From positions 1 to 64,000 of the forward strand of contig JAGKQI010000024.1 of NCBI GenBank assembly GCA_018806915.1: a stretch of DNA of 64,000 nt. Reading direction: 5' to 3'. The stretch is from Phytophthora colocasiae (taxonomy: Eukaryota > Oomycota > Peronosporomycetes > Peronosporales > Peronosporaceae). The notes below the pieces were generated by a model. It was not told the origin of the DNA and ran no database searches. It worked only from the letters and a program-made list of their open reading frames with translations. Positions 1 to 11,446 of this stretch are shown here, in pieces. The position numbers were made by a program, and so were the translations under genes. The stretch's first letter is position 1; every line of letters begins with the position of its first letter.

Positions 1-345
1 TCACCAACAGGATCAGTCGCGATCGCACACGAACGCGCAAGATCGAGGCCGGATCACGGATCGCGGGGATCGGATCGCGATCGAGGTCAGTTGCCCGCAC
101 TGCGGATCGCGGAAGCACACGGATCTGGATTGCTGGAGACGTCTAACCTGTGATAAGTGTGGAAAGAGGGGCCACCAAACGGATCGCTGTCTGTACACAT
201 GCCGTGGTTGTGGGGAGATCCATGAAGCTGAAGAATGCCCCATGGAGGAATTCTACAACCAGATCCGCAAGTGGTACGATCCTGACCCGACATGCCGGAT
301 TGTTCCCGAGAAGGGAGAAAAGATGTTAAACCAGGGGACGCTCGC
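1..345 (+). pseudogene. gag: A0 gag, C-terminal nucleocapsid part
   Basis: The frame starting at base 2 reads three consecutive zinc knuckles. The first is CPHCGSRKHTDLDC (from base 92), the second CDKCGKRGHQTDRC and the third CRGCGEIHEAEEC. The first two fit C-x2-C-x4-H-x4-C; the third is one residue shorter before the His. This is the RNA-binding end of Gag. The capsid part is upstream of the window, and the frame is lost at about 290-340. Confidence 0.8.
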
Positions 346-426
346 CGGTTTGGAAACCGGTACGAGCCGAGCGTTCTGAGTACCGCAGTATCTATGCATA
401 TGTGAACAAGAAATCGAGAGATCAAG

Positions 427-1004
427 ATAGGGAGAATTCGGATCTTGCGCGGTAATACATGCAAGTTGCATTCGTATACCGCTAAGATCGCGAGTCTTCC
501 CCGGATCGATGAGTTCTCGCGATCTGGTGCGGAAGCGGCTTTGGATCTCAATGAAGGAGAATCCAGGGGGTATTGGAAATACCACGCACCAGGGAAATGG
601 TTCCGCCAAGGTTACATCTCAGGCAAGATCAATCGCGAAAGAGCGATCTTGCTCCTGGACATTGGCGCCGAGGTATCCATCTTGGATACCGCCTTTGCTC
701 GTAAGCGTTAAAACACTTTGACACTAGTCAGAGACAGGAATGTGCTGGGACTTGCGATAATGTGTACACCACCGAGGGAAGAACGAGGGTCAAGATCACG
801 CCTGCGGGATACTTGGTCTACTTTTTCGATATTTGGATCGGGGATCTATCCGGACAAGATGCGATCCTGGGCATGGATTTCATGATTCCGGCTGGGGTCC
901 GGGATGACCCAGCTGGAGCGGGATCGACGCGCTTACCTAATGAAGTGGGGATCCGTTCTAGTGGTCGCAAGAGATTATACGAGGAGAAGGTAAGTGATTG
1001 GTAA
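427..1004 (+). pseudogene. A0 retropepsin-like protease
   Basis: The frame at 445-711 ends in LLDIGAEVSILDTAFARK. The sister copies read DTG at the active site, so the catalytic motif is changed here to DIG, and a stop follows. The second half, at 762-1004, contains the flap and QDAILGMDFM, the usual second conserved block of gypsy proteases. The protein would cleave Gag-Pol, but this copy cannot be active. Confidence 0.75.
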
Positions 1005-2055
1005 AATTGGAGGAAGATCTACATATCCCCAGTTGGGGCATCCGAAGAGACCGCATCGAGAGTGAAATTATCGGCTACGGAAAAATTGTTGGTGACCAGA
1101 GGCGACCGATGGGTACCTACCGTGGTAGATGGACCCGGCCGAACTCGGTACCTAGTGATCACGAATTTGAGCGAGAAGATTTTACGATTGGATCACAGAC
1201 TACATGTCGGAATGGTACTTGATCAAGAAAAAGTTCCTCGATACCCAGGGTTTGTGTCGGTTGGATCCCGGCGCTACATGGAGTGGCAGAACCTAGCTCT
1301 AGAGGCGACTGTGGGCGCAAGAGCCAGAACACCTGAGGGAATCCGGTAAGAGACCCCCTTACCGTCAGTCGAACGGCCGACCTATGTTACGCCGCGATCC
1401 ATACTCCGCCGAGGTGGGACGACCAAGACCGATCCTGATCCTGCGTCAATATCGACATTGGAACCTCGATCACCAACCGATGCGGCCGAAGTCAAAGGTC
1501 GCATTCATCGATCCCCAACCGGATCCCATGGATACCCCACCGATCACGATCAGTTCCGACAAGACCCCGAGTGGCGAAGCTGGGGGCGGTGAGACTGAAG
1601 ACGAATGAGAGCTTGCCAGATCAGAGCCCCAGATCGGGACAGATCGGACATGCGAAAGAAGAGATCGAGGTAAAAACAGAAAAACCAGATTTTAAAATCG
1701 AGATCAAACAATGTCTCCGACGCTGACGCTGGCCCCACGGTTGAGGGATATACCACGATCCCGACGGCCAAGGACGATAGACTCCGTGATCCATCAACGA
1801 ACGAACCCCGATCTCGACATCTTCCGGAAGGGATCGAGAACGCCGATCGTAGACCCACTTACACGAAAGCGGCGATTTTTCGGCCGGAAGATCTTCGGGC
1901 CGATAACACTCGCAGTAGTACCAGAAATCCCAGATCTCCACCACTGAAGAAGTCAGGATCGAAGATCTGCAGGTAGGGGAATCCGGGATCGGCTACCCCG
2001 GAGGAGATCGAGAAACTTCGACAGATTATTTGGAAGAAGCGACATCTCCTGATCG
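1005..2055 (+). pseudogene. A0 protease-RT linker, acidic
   Basis: Several short frames (1062-1349, 1384-1608, 1711-1947) match in order the linker of A1 (29319-30161). It begins with a block around VTRGDRWVPTVV and TRYLVITNLSEK, followed by a long Asp/Glu/Thr/Pro-rich, probably disordered stretch. No domain is recognised. It is broken by indels at about 1350, 1610 and 1950. Confidence 0.6.
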
Positions 2056-2059
2056 GGAA

Positions 2060-2960
2060 AGGAAACGCACTTCCTCCAGCGGCCAAGGGTGTTATATGCG
2101 ATATCGACGTGGGTGATGGTAAAGCCGATTGCACGAGTCCGAAAGGTGGCGCCACAGTTCCGCGAAAAAGTATCGGATCTTATCAAAGGACTCCTAGCTG
2201 CCAAGATCATCCGGCCGTCGACCTCGCCCTGGGCATCGCCGATCGTGGTGATCATCAAGAAGAACGGTGTAGACATCCGACTATGTATCGATTATCGGCT
2301 GGTGAACGGTCTCACAAGGCTGATGATCTACCCGATGCCTCTGATCAATGACCTGCTAGAAGATCTTGACAAGGTTCTGTGGTATTGTTCATTAGACGAT
2401 TCTAGGTCGTATCAATGACCGATCGAGCTCGCGCGATCTCAGCTTTCATCACTCCATTTGGTCTTTTTGAGTGGAATCGCATGCCGTTCGGGCTGAAGAA
2501 CGCCCCTCCAGATCTATCAACGTCTTGTGAACAACGCTCTATATGGATTTTGAAGATCTCCCAGTCAGGGAATACGGAAGACTCCGCAGATGTGTTTGAA
2601 TCAGGGATCCCGGAGGATCCTGATCGCCCGTCGGTTCTAGGGCGGAGATCATACATCGACGATATCTTGATCACGGCTGGAGTCCTGGGATCAAAATGTG
2701 CAGTGAACGAGTAGAAAGATCTGCTGGAGGCCTGTGATAAATGGAATCTCTCGACTCAGTGTGGCAAAAAACTTCTGGGGCATGGATAAGGTGGAATATC
2801 TCCGGACATAAAGTGTCGATCAGATGGATTGGAGTGCAAACCCGAAGGACTTGAAATCTCCATTGACGAGATCTACCATTCCTGGATCACTCTGATCTAT
2901 CCCAATCGTTCCTAAAGGAGTTTGAACTACTATAGTCGGTTCATCGAGGATTACGCGATC
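2060..2960 (+). pseudogene. pol: A0 reverse transcriptase
   Basis: The RT fingers and palm read RLCIDYRLVNGLT (about 2278), FGLFEWNRMPFGLKNAP (about 2458) and the catalytic SYIDDILI (YIDD at 2652-2663). Compared with A1, about 20 bases around 2400 are missing, removing the MASGFW block next to the first catalytic Asp. Further 1-base indels break the thumb at 2750-2930. The chemistry of the family is RNA- and DNA-templated DNA synthesis; this copy is inactive. Confidence 0.85.
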
Positions 2961-3009
2961 TATGCATCGGTCCTGTATGAACTACGTGAAGTGGAGTTCG
3001 TGAACTGAA

Positions 3010-3660
3010 GAAACGACCAGACCTACGAAAGATCATGGCGGATAGAAGATGGGCCCGATCACTCAAGATCCCGTCGCGCTTAAGTCAAGTCGGGATAGAT
3101 CTCTAGATATCCCGACTCAAAGAAGCGATGAGTACACCGGGATCCTGACTTGGGGCGATGTCTTCACCCTGTTCAAGCTGAGATCGGAGCCAACCTGGGC
3201 CTAAAGACTGGCGACGAGAGGTGGGGTAGGGCATACAGGGCGTTTACAGCCTTGGAAAGCCAAGATCGCGTCGACCCCGATCCTTCGTCACTTCGACATG
3301 ACGAAGTTACCCGTGGTGATCGTGTATGCTAGTGACTGGGCGATTTCCGCCGCACTCAATGCAGGAACACGACCAGAATCTACCACCCGGTCGCGTTTGC
3401 CAGCCGAACCTTGAAGACGAAACAGAGCCTGAACTATAATGTTGCCGAAAAGGAGGTGTTGGCTCTGCTTTCGATCTTGGATCTACACTACACCCTGTTG
3501 GTGGGACGTCGGATCAAGGTCCTAACCCCGACACTCCACGCTTGCCTGAAGCTGATTCAAGTCTGCCGGCCTCCAAGGACGTTCTCGGGACAATGGTCTG
3601 CTCTTCTGTCCCCATGGACACTCGAGATGCACGAAGTGTACGAAGGGAAGGGATGAGATA
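3010..3660 (+). pseudogene. A0 RT-linked RNase H
   Basis: After the linker (around DERWGRAYRAFTALE), the frame reads VIVYASDWAISAAL, then NYNVAEKEVLALL and LDLHYTLLVGRRIKVLT, the standard gypsy RNase H fold that degrades the RNA template. Indels at about 3355, 3410 and 3540 break it. Confidence 0.75.
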
Positions 3661-3699
3661 CTGGGGCGATCTTTCTGCCAATATAACGCTAGATCGAGG

Positions 3700-4240
3700 A
3701 GACTCGACGAAGCCCTGATCGCGATCGCCTCCACAGAAAGGAGCGACAAAACGTCGGATCCAGATGCCGATCCCCACCGTAGACCCAGATGAGGTTTGCT
3801 GTTGGTTATAAGTTTCGGACGGATCGGCACGCGTGAAACGAGGGAGGAGTAGCGCTTTCAGCGCGATCGTGTGGAGTTTGCCGGAGTGGAAAGTGATCAA
3901 AGCGCTAGATCAGACTATGCGGAGAGCCTTACTGTCAATGAAGCGGAATACCTGCGTGGACTCTTGCTAGGTCTTGGCATGATCACGCACAGTTAGGAAC
4001 GCCACCGTCTAGTAGTTTGCAGCGATTCGAACCTCGTGATCCGACAAGTCCGGGGCGAGATCGACTGTGAAGGCGCCAAGATTGACGTTACTGAAACAGA
4101 AGGTGCTAGGGGATCACTTGCGGAATTGGGAGATCAATGAGCTGGATCCATGTGAAGAGAGACTGGAATGGGGAGTGCAGATAGCTTGGCGAGTGCCGCG
4201 CTGCAGCGAGGAAGCGGGATCGAGGGTCCACGATGAGACG
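3700..4240 (+). pseudogene. A0 second (archaeal-type) RNase H
   Basis: This is the counterpart of 37250-37680. Fragments read NEAEY (about 3940), then a run equivalent to GDSNLVIRQVRGEID (4019-4065), LTLLKQKVL and SLASAALQ (about 4183-4205). The order of a glycine-rich first strand, NEAEY, GDSNLVI and a final AD/SLAS block is that of the RVT_3 / archaeal-type RNase H family, separate from the RT-linked RNase H just upstream. The copy is badly frameshifted. Confidence 0.6.
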
Positions 4241-4249
4241 GATCGGTGC

Positions 4250-5425
4250 GATCTGATCACCCTGAATCGGCTTAATGAGGTGTTGATCCCTCGAGTTGAA
4301 GATCGAACTGGCTACAAGTGTCGGCGGTAGCCACGCGTGCAGCCCGAAGCGCGACCTGGTGCCGCTGTCCTGCGAGGAAGGAACTCGATCCGGGAGATGC
4401 GGGTTGATCGGATCAGGCGAGCCCAGGACGAGAAGGTCTGGATCGCCGGGGACTAAAGAAGTACCTGGCGCTGGGCAGAGATCGCGGCTCGAGCCGAATC
4501 TGGATCCTACGCCAAGATCGCCTCCTGAGTACGAGGTAGATGAACAGGATTCAAGGTTGAATTTACTGCCCACCAGGGCCGAGATCAAGTGGTGATCGCG
4601 ACCTGCCTGATGAGACTTACTTGGTTCCAGAAACGCTACAGCAGGATGTCCTCCACCACTACCATACGACTCTGGAAGGGGGACATCAGGGGATCGGGAC
4701 CACGTACTTATCAGCGAATCCGAGATCATTTCCACTGGAGGGGATTATATCCGGAGCGATGTAGCGATACGTCAGGCGATTAGTGTAGACTGTGAGACTG
4801 GGAAAGGGGAGGCCCCCACGATCCGGGGCGAGTCGCCGGGGAAGTCTGCAAGCGACATACCCATTCCAGATCATAGCGATGGATCACATACCCTCCTCCT
4901 GCCCAGATTCAACAAAGGCAACGCCTGAAACTAATGATCTGGGCGCAGATCTGTTCACGGGATATGTGATCGCGAAGTCCAGTTCCTCCCGATCAGCCCC
5001 AGACCCGTCGCAGAATCCTATGAAGAAATGCGTGTTCCGGCAGATTTGGTGCTAGCAGAGATGACTCCTGTGGCACACCTGATCGTGGGGAACCGGGTTT
5101 CATGTCCGACTTCTTCTAGATCCGTTCAATAGGATCCTGGGGCAGCGACAACCAGGCGACGACATGGCCTACCGGCCACAAGCCAATGGGACTGCAGAAC
5201 GGATGGTGCAAACGGCGACTGGGGCAATCAAGTTATGTACGTTCAAGATCTCGATCCAGAAGGACTGGGTTGAATATGCGGGGAGACTGACGTTCGCTAT
5301 TAACACGGCTCACGACTGCCCGGGTTCGAGGAATACCCCTCACTATTTGGTACACGGATGGGATCCGAGATCGACGTTGGAAGCAACTTGATCCCGATCG
5401 GGTCGACGAGACCGCCACGATCGCG
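4250..5425 (+). pseudogene. A0 integrase
   Basis: An H/H-C/C type zinc-binding region (about 4560-4800) is followed by the core. The first Asp is in FQIIAMDHI (4861-4890), the LFTGYVIAK strand follows, the second Asp region at about 5085 is broken, and the Glu is in YRPQANGTAERMVQ (about 5170-5215). The ORF at 5164-5391 continues into the C-terminal TPHYLVHGWDP block. The frame is broken several times between 4900 and 5160. Confidence 0.75.
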
Positions 5426-6076
5426 ATCCAAGACGGTGGAGATATCGGGTTCAGAGATACTACCAGCAGTCGCGAGAACAGGTCAACGCTAGGCTACGAG
5501 AAGCGATCGCAGACCGAGCCGATCGGCACAATAGAAGATGTCGATCCGCATCAAAATCGAAGCTGGATCACGAGTCATTGGCTGTATCTAGATCGTGTGA
5601 AGGAAGGATATGCGCGTAAACTCGCTCACCTTTGGCACGGTGCCCGTTCCGTGTTGCAGAGAAAATCAATGGAATTCACGATCAAGCTGGAGATCGCGGG
5701 ATCTGATTACCATATCTTCCCCAGTGGTCCATGTTTCTAAGCTAAAGCTGGTACGCGGAATTTTTCGGATCGACCACGGAGTCGAGTTGACTGTGGATGA
5801 AAGCAGATCGGCTCGATTTCGATGAGATCCTTCCTTCCGGAGGACAGTTGGGTCCCAAGATCTGGATGCCGGGATAATTACGAGGTCGAATCGGATCTCG
5901 GACATGCGAAGTGGGAAACGGACTCGCTACGGCCGGATCTATCGTGAATTCCTGGTGCACTGGGTCGGTTATGATGAGACCAACTTGGGTCGACTGAAGC
6001 TGGATCTTAGCACTGTGGAGCCAAGTATTGTGCGTTCCTACGTGATCATGCTAACCGAAATCGGTTTGGCGTGATG
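5426..6076 (+). pseudogene. A0 integrase tail and chromodomain
   Basis: A tail with HVSKLKLVRG (about 5730) precedes a chromodomain. The latter begins around SDMRSGKRTRYGRI, continues with YREFLVHWVGYDE (about 5940-5980), and then shifts frame where intact copies read PTWVDEADL. Chromodomains at the end of gypsy integrases are thought to steer insertion to marked chromatin. The better copy is at 39118-39384. Confidence 0.7.
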
Positions 6077-6390
6077 CAGTCGCTGAGGAGGTGTAGATCG
6101 CGAAAGAGGGCGACGTGACCAGGTTCACAACGCCGAGATCGCTTAGAATGCAGATCTGGATGTCTATCTGGATCGGATGTTGGAGATTTTATATCTATAT
6201 TTTTTCGTGGAGATTTTATATTTTTCTTGGCTTTTACTTTACTTTATGCATGTGAAACCAGAGTGATTGGAAGGAAGATATGGAGATTTCGAAAGGTGCT
6301 AAGTGGGGATCGAGAAACTGTGGAGCAAGTTATGGAGATGAACGCTGATCTTTGAAGTTGAAGAAAGCATTATGTGGGATTGAATGGAAG
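6077..6390 (+). other. Spacer between A0 pol and antisense genes
   Basis: AT-rich stretch with the near-repeat GGAGATTTTATAT at 6184-6220. I see no ORF or RNA gene. It lies at the tail-to-tail point between sense pol and the antisense genes, where termination signals for both would be expected; none is clear. Confidence 0.4.
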
Positions 6391-7500
6391 TTAAGCTGGA
6401 ATCAGGATTGCGCGATGAGGCACCGGATCGTGATGAAGAACATGTATGAGCGTACCCTGATCGACTCCAGTGTTCGGCTGATCACCTGACCGGACTGGCC
6501 GAGATCGCGAGATCAAGGAGTCCCGGAAGGTGTAGGTGGCGGGGGCCGGCGGGTTGAACTTGTTTTCGAGCCGTGGGATCTGCCGAGACGGGTGATCTGC
6601 CGGCCGATCGCGGTAATGGATTTGCGCCAAAGGTCCTCTTGATCGCATTCTGCCAACGCAGAGATCAGGTCGGTGGAGCCTCCGGTCGGTTCAGAGTCGG
6701 CGGGGCTAGGTTGGCCATTCGGGAGAGACCGATCCGGGATACCAGTGTGCGCCGATCACGGATAGTGGGGAAGTGCGAGGGAAGTAGAGGATTTGCAGGC
6801 AGAAGATCGATGTCTGCCCACATCGCACGCATCATGCGGCAGGAATCGCTCCAACTGTTGCCACCAACGTTCTCCGGTGCGGCTACGCCGTTGCCGACGT
6901 TCGAGGTAATACCGATGAAGATCAGGATCAGCTTCATACATCGCCTTCGTGATCTCCGAGATAATGGGTCGACTCCCAGTAGGCCTGCAGGTGATCCGAC
7001 TCTGTAGGCGGCGTAGGCATCCGCGATCTGTCCCAGCGAAGTTCCAGCAGGACGATGGTAGACCGAGATCGGAAGGTGAGGGGGCCGGTCGGTTGCGGAG
7101 CACCTCCGCAAGGTCAGAAGAGTAGCAGAAGTAGGAGCCCGGCACGTTGGGCCGTTTCAGTGATCAGGTTGGCCAACCAACCGACCCCAGCTCAAGGTCG
7201 GTTAGCCGGAGAATCTCGCTGGGTAACCTGAGAAACCCGGGGAGGTAGCTTAGCAACCTACTTGGCCAGTGTGGAGAGCAATCATACCGACGATCGCCAA
7301 AGTTCCGACGAACATCGGGTCCCACGGGAAGACATCACCAGCCGCAGAACTGCCGGACGTTCCGCATACCCGGGAATGGACAAGCGGATCGCGAACAGAG
7401 GAGGGTGCAGCTGGGGGCGCGGCGACCCACCGGGAGAGCCGCCACCCGAGATCCCCCACCGGGAGGGCTCCCGCCGGCCGGACTACCCCTCAGGGATCCC
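6391..7500 (-). pseudogene. A0 antisense gene aORF2
   Basis: Read on the - strand, pieces match in order the other copy (40580-40862 plus 40520-39740). They are an IPGY and DVFPWDP block (about 7380-7310), AIVGMIA (about 7290), SEITKAMYEADPDLHRYYLERR (about 6950-6885), and MMRAMWADIDLL through PTIRDRRTLVSR (about 6840-6740). Conservation of these blocks between two diverged copies argues that this is a real gene of the element and not a chance ORF. I recognise no domain. The central part is basic and Arg-rich. Several frameshifts break it. Confidence 0.55.
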
Positions 7501-7513
7501 TGAGGAGAGGTGA

Positions 7514-9200
7514 TCAGGTCTGTGGGGAACTGCCCTCCGGAGGTGTCGGCTGCGCCGGAGGCGTCGGAGGAGCAGACCCCCCTTGATCACCGGATGCCGG
7601 AGGAGGAGGCGTCTGAGGAGCGGGGCTCCCTTGATCACCGGATGCCGGAGGAGGATTTCCATGCCGACGGTGCCACGACAGCGATCGGAGTATCATAGCC
7701 CGAAGAGCGTCGTCGGATCCAGCGCCAGAATCCTCTTCGTCATCGTCATGCCCCGGATCGGGTTTGCGTTTGGACCGATTAGACCGATCCGAGCTACCCT
7801 TCTTCGGGGGAGGTGCTTCCACGGTCACTTGCGAGGTGGCCTGGGTGCGATCTGCTTCCTCCGCATCCGGCCCAGTCGGGATCACGGGTTCAGGACCCAG
7901 ATCGAAGGGGTCTGGGCCTTCCTCGTGCTTTTTTTCGAGCTCGGTCGCCTGGGCCTGGCCACCGGGTTGGTCTCCAGCGGGAACGTCAGGTGTAGCCGCA
8001 TCGTGATCGGTCGGGGGAGGCTCCGTCCGCGAAGCCTTGTGCGGGGGCGATGTAGCGGGAGATGGGGGCGTACTGAGAGCGCGTTTGACCCCCCGTTCAT
8101 CTTGAGCAGCGCGGAGCCGAGACACCATTTCGGTCAGGACGTTGGTAGTCGCCCATACGTTATCTTCCGCCTGATCGTAGTTCTCCTGCAATGCTTGAAG
8201 ACTCGCTTCTAACTCCTGCACTTCGGCATGGGTACCGATCAGATCATCCTCTACAACGACAAACAGAATATGAGTGATCGTGGTCAGGTGGAGGGGGATC
8301 TAGCCTATATGCGTACCTAGACGAGTGGATCGCTGTCGCTCGGTGCCGAGATCTGTCTGTGCCCTGTCGCGATCTGCAAACGCTTGGTCTCGTTCCACGA
8401 ATAGGCGATCCCGCTCCGAAGTGACTCGGCTCAGTTCGGAGTTAGCGTGGGCGAGTTGATCGGTGATCAAGTCGCGTTCGGCAACGATGTTGGTCAGGGA
8501 AGCGGTCGCTCGGGCGAAGTCCGCCAAGGCTCGATCTCGCTCAGCCAGGGCCAATCGGGTGGGAGCCCCGGTCGAAGGCGTGGGGCTGGAATCCAGTTGG
8601 AGATGTGCAAGATCAGCTGAGATCCGGTTGTAGCTGGCCTTGGCGGTGACGAGTCTTGCTTCGCCTCAGCCAGATCGCAAGCATGGATCGGGCTTCCGCC
8701 TGGAGATCTTGGATCTCGTTAGTGGCTTGTTCCACCTCGTCAGTCAAACGATCCCGGTCCTCTGTAGCTCGATCTAGGTCTGCCTGGGCGGAGTTGAGAC
8801 GCCGCGCGAACTCGTCGCGTTCCGATCGGAGCTGGTGAACCTGCACGCGCAATCCATCGAGATCAGAGGCTTCCCTCCGCGAGATCGCTGATCTCGCGCT
8901 CCAGACGCGCGATCTCGTTCTGCTGGTCCGCCCGGAACCGCTCCATGGCGTCGACATGCGCCCGAAGTTCCATGGCTTCACGACTTAGCTGATCGCGTTC
9001 GCGCACCAGGCGATCCCGCCCTGACTGCCCGGCATCGACCCAGCCTCATCGGATGAGAGCGGGCGCGCGTGGTCTGGAGCCGGACCCGACGAACGTCGCG
9101 AGATGTCGGAGTGGGGAGATGGCGGACCGTCAGGAGATCTTGGGGAGTCGGGAGGTGTGGACAGATAATCGCTCCCCGGATCACTTCCTTGTTGACTCAT
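7514..9200 (-). pseudogene. A0 antisense gene aORF1, coiled-coil protein
   Basis: It starts with MSQQGSDPGSDYLSTPPDSP at 9200, only 126 bases inside the 3' LTR. After a Ser/Pro-rich head comes a very long coiled coil with many RDR and DRD turns (for example RDRLTDEVEQATNEIQDLQ near 8740, and ALAERDRALADFARA from 8554). Next come an NLS-like KKGSSDRSNRSKRKP near 7770, an acidic DDDEEDSGAGSDD, and a Pro/Gly/Gln tail ending at 7514. Indels near 9000, 8600 and 8290 split it into four frames. E carries a counterpart at 19039-20439. The function is unknown; the composition suggests a structural or assembly protein. Confidence 0.65.
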
Positions 9201-9325
9201 GTAGGCCGGAGAAAGTCGGGTGATGATGGTCGAGACGCTGTTGGGTAACTTGTGCCTTGGACAGAAGATTGGAGAATGAGACCTGAAGTGGACCGAGACG
9301 GACCAACTTGCAGGCTGGGGGCGGA

Positions 9326-10721
9326 TGTGGTGAAGCGCGAATAAGAAATCCGAGAAAAGGCAACGTCAGGCCCAGAGAGAGTCGGATCAAGCGACAGGGG
9401 CCTCTGGCGTAGCAAGATACCGGTTGATGACCCCAGATTGCGCGAACGACGGCTGACGAATGGACCCGGATCGGTAATCGTCTTGATCTCTCCGCAAGTG
9501 GATGATGGATGGCGTCTTGGTCGAGTGAGACTAAGCGATCAGAGGGCCCCGCTGTAAGGTCTCACGTAGTGGCTCAGCACCGGGGAGAAGGAGACCAAAG
9601 CAGCGGCAGATCAGGACAGGCACGATCTGCTGTGGATCGACAACGACCTGATCGTGAGATGCCGTCGAAGAAGGGGGCCGATATCCAACGATCAGTGTGA
9701 ATTGCTCAAGATCAGTGACGCTACACACCGTGTTAAGCCGAAGGAGATCCGAAGAGCACCCAAGGAAGCAGTCATGCAGAGGTCATCCCAAGAGGTGATT
9801 TCTGGTTCGGACGATGGCGGCAGCATCAGTCGCGCGGGGGAGCGATGCTCAAGTGCAGGGAGATCGCGATCTTAAATATCGGTGACGCGGAGATACGAGA
9901 TCAAGTGAGAAGATTGCCGATCAGGACCATTGTTCAAGCTGGCCGATCAAGGCTACGGTCAAGACTACTGTTCAGAGCAGCTGATCAAGACTGCCAATCG
10001 AGATCGAAGATCGGGGAAGCAGCTGTGTAGCCGGATGTCAGGTGATCGTAGGATAGCAGATGAGGATGGGACTAGTAGACATAGGAATGACCATAAGGAG
10101 AATCGAATTTGCTCTGGACCTCACAAGTGCCTTCATTCAAGACTGGAACCGGGAATTACTTTGGCCCACCAGCACCAAGAAGGTAAGGAGTAGAGATCTA
10201 GTATAGAGGTTAATTCTGTATAATACATTGGCCAGTTTTACCCTATCTAGTGATCTATCCTTTACGTGCGAACTACGGATCGGAAGGAATTGGCTGCTTG
10301 GCCTGACGATCCCGTCGACTCTCAACCCATCAAGACACCCGCTATAGGAAGCGGCAAGCATCGTAAAGGAAGGGATCAGATCCCGAACATTGGACCCTTG
10401 GAAGACCTGGATCGAAGCCCAGGCGACCGGATCAAGGCTCGAGAACTCGCCCACGACCCGGATCAACCCCTCCGAGGTAGAGTGAAGTATTCCCACGCTA
10501 TCTCACACCCCTGCGTCACCCAAGACATTCTTCTCGTCCCAAGACATCTTCAGAAGTCACCTGGAAGAGCGTAACCCGCCTACCGACGGGTACACAAGGT
10601 GAACACTACACGCAGCAAGATCACGGATCATCGGGGGACCCCCTCCGTTAGTCGGTGTCTGGGCGCAAGTGGCGATCGCGATCGGCCTCAACCAGATTTT
10701 GGCCAGATCCGCTCCACCACA
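9326..10721 (+). repeat. A0 3' LTR
   Basis: It begins TGTGGTGAAGCG and ends CGCTCCACCACA, with near-perfect terminal inverted repeats. It aligns over its whole length with both A1 LTRs (24947-26278 and 32002-33335). It is preceded by a short G-rich run (GGCTGGGGGCGGA) suited to a polypurine tract. The 3' flank is CTAC; the matching 5' flank is outside the window, so the target duplication cannot be tested. Confidence 0.9.
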
Positions 10722-10968
10722 CTACTGATAAGAAGAAGGGCGCAAGCAACAAGAAGCAGCAGCAACGTGTCTTACAAGACGAATGAGGACTGCCTCATGG
10801 TGAAGGTGGTGCTCGGTGACAACGGGAAAGAGGAGGATCAAAACTGAGAGGTGGGTTGCCATTACGGACCGCGTGAAAGATGTCCTGGGCAAGGATGTAG
10901 AGCCCGAAAGTCGGTACGTCGAACTTCAGCTAAAGAAGCACTTCATAGCCTCTATCCGCAGCAAAAAA
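10722..10968 (+). pseudogene. Unrecognised gene fragment beside A0 LTR
   Basis: Directly after the LTR, a frame reads NEDCLMVKVVLGDNGKEED. After a 1-base shift it continues ERWVAITDRVKDVLGKDVEP and YVELQLKKHFIASIRSKK, then stops at 10968. The two halves join naturally, so this is probably the 3' end of a gene into which A0 inserted. I do not recognise the family; host gene or other repeat are both possible. Confidence 0.4.
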
Positions 10969-11446
10969 TGAGTTGTAACTCGTCTTGAGCAGCGTAACTC
11001 GTCTTGAGTAGCGTACAAATGCATTTTCTTTTCACGCGTTCTGATGTGTGCCCTGATTTCTAATTCCATTAAATTTACTCCGACTACTACAGTTCATCTT
11101 CGTGCGCTTAGAACACCGCCTTGGAACAACTCCGACTTATTCCAGTTCCAGGACCAGCTCCGAAAACTAAAGTTCTCTATTATGGAGCCGTAACGGACAG
11201 CTCGTAGTTGCCGGCTCCCTTTCAAAAGACGCCGTACTTTAGAGGGTCGCCCAGTTCCATAATCCTTTGATTTCATTGGCTGGCCAAACGACTAATCCAT
11301 AGGGTCGCGACCTTCTAAATCGTCGCTTTGCCTGTCAGCATTGATTCGGTACACTGCTTCAACAGTGAGAGCAGCGGGAGCTTTGTTCATTTCCTTTTAT
11401 CCCTGCAACCCTCGCTACAACATCGAACTACGAACTTCTTTCAACA
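10969..11446. other. Intergenic, upstream of hAT gene
   Basis: Contains a direct repeat of the phrase around GTAACTCGTCTTGAG (10975-11013). No coding or RNA signal. It probably holds the left end and promoter of the hAT element, but I could not find its terminal inverted repeats. Confidence 0.4.

Larger units (their letters stand above)
1..10721 (+). mobile_element. Family A Ty3/gypsy retrotransposon A0, 5' end outside window
   Basis: The order is gag zinc knuckles, protease, acidic linker, RT, RNase H, second RNase H, integrase, chromodomain, two antisense genes, 3' LTR. This is the Ty3/gypsy order with extra genes. The 5' LTR and most of gag lie before base 1. Every domain carries indels or stops, so the copy is dead. 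It is the only copy here that keeps the whole region from RT to the 3' LTR in standard order, and I used it as the map for the other family A copies. The additional RNase H suggests the oomycete Chronos-type lineage (from memory of the literature; not searched). Confidence 0.85.
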
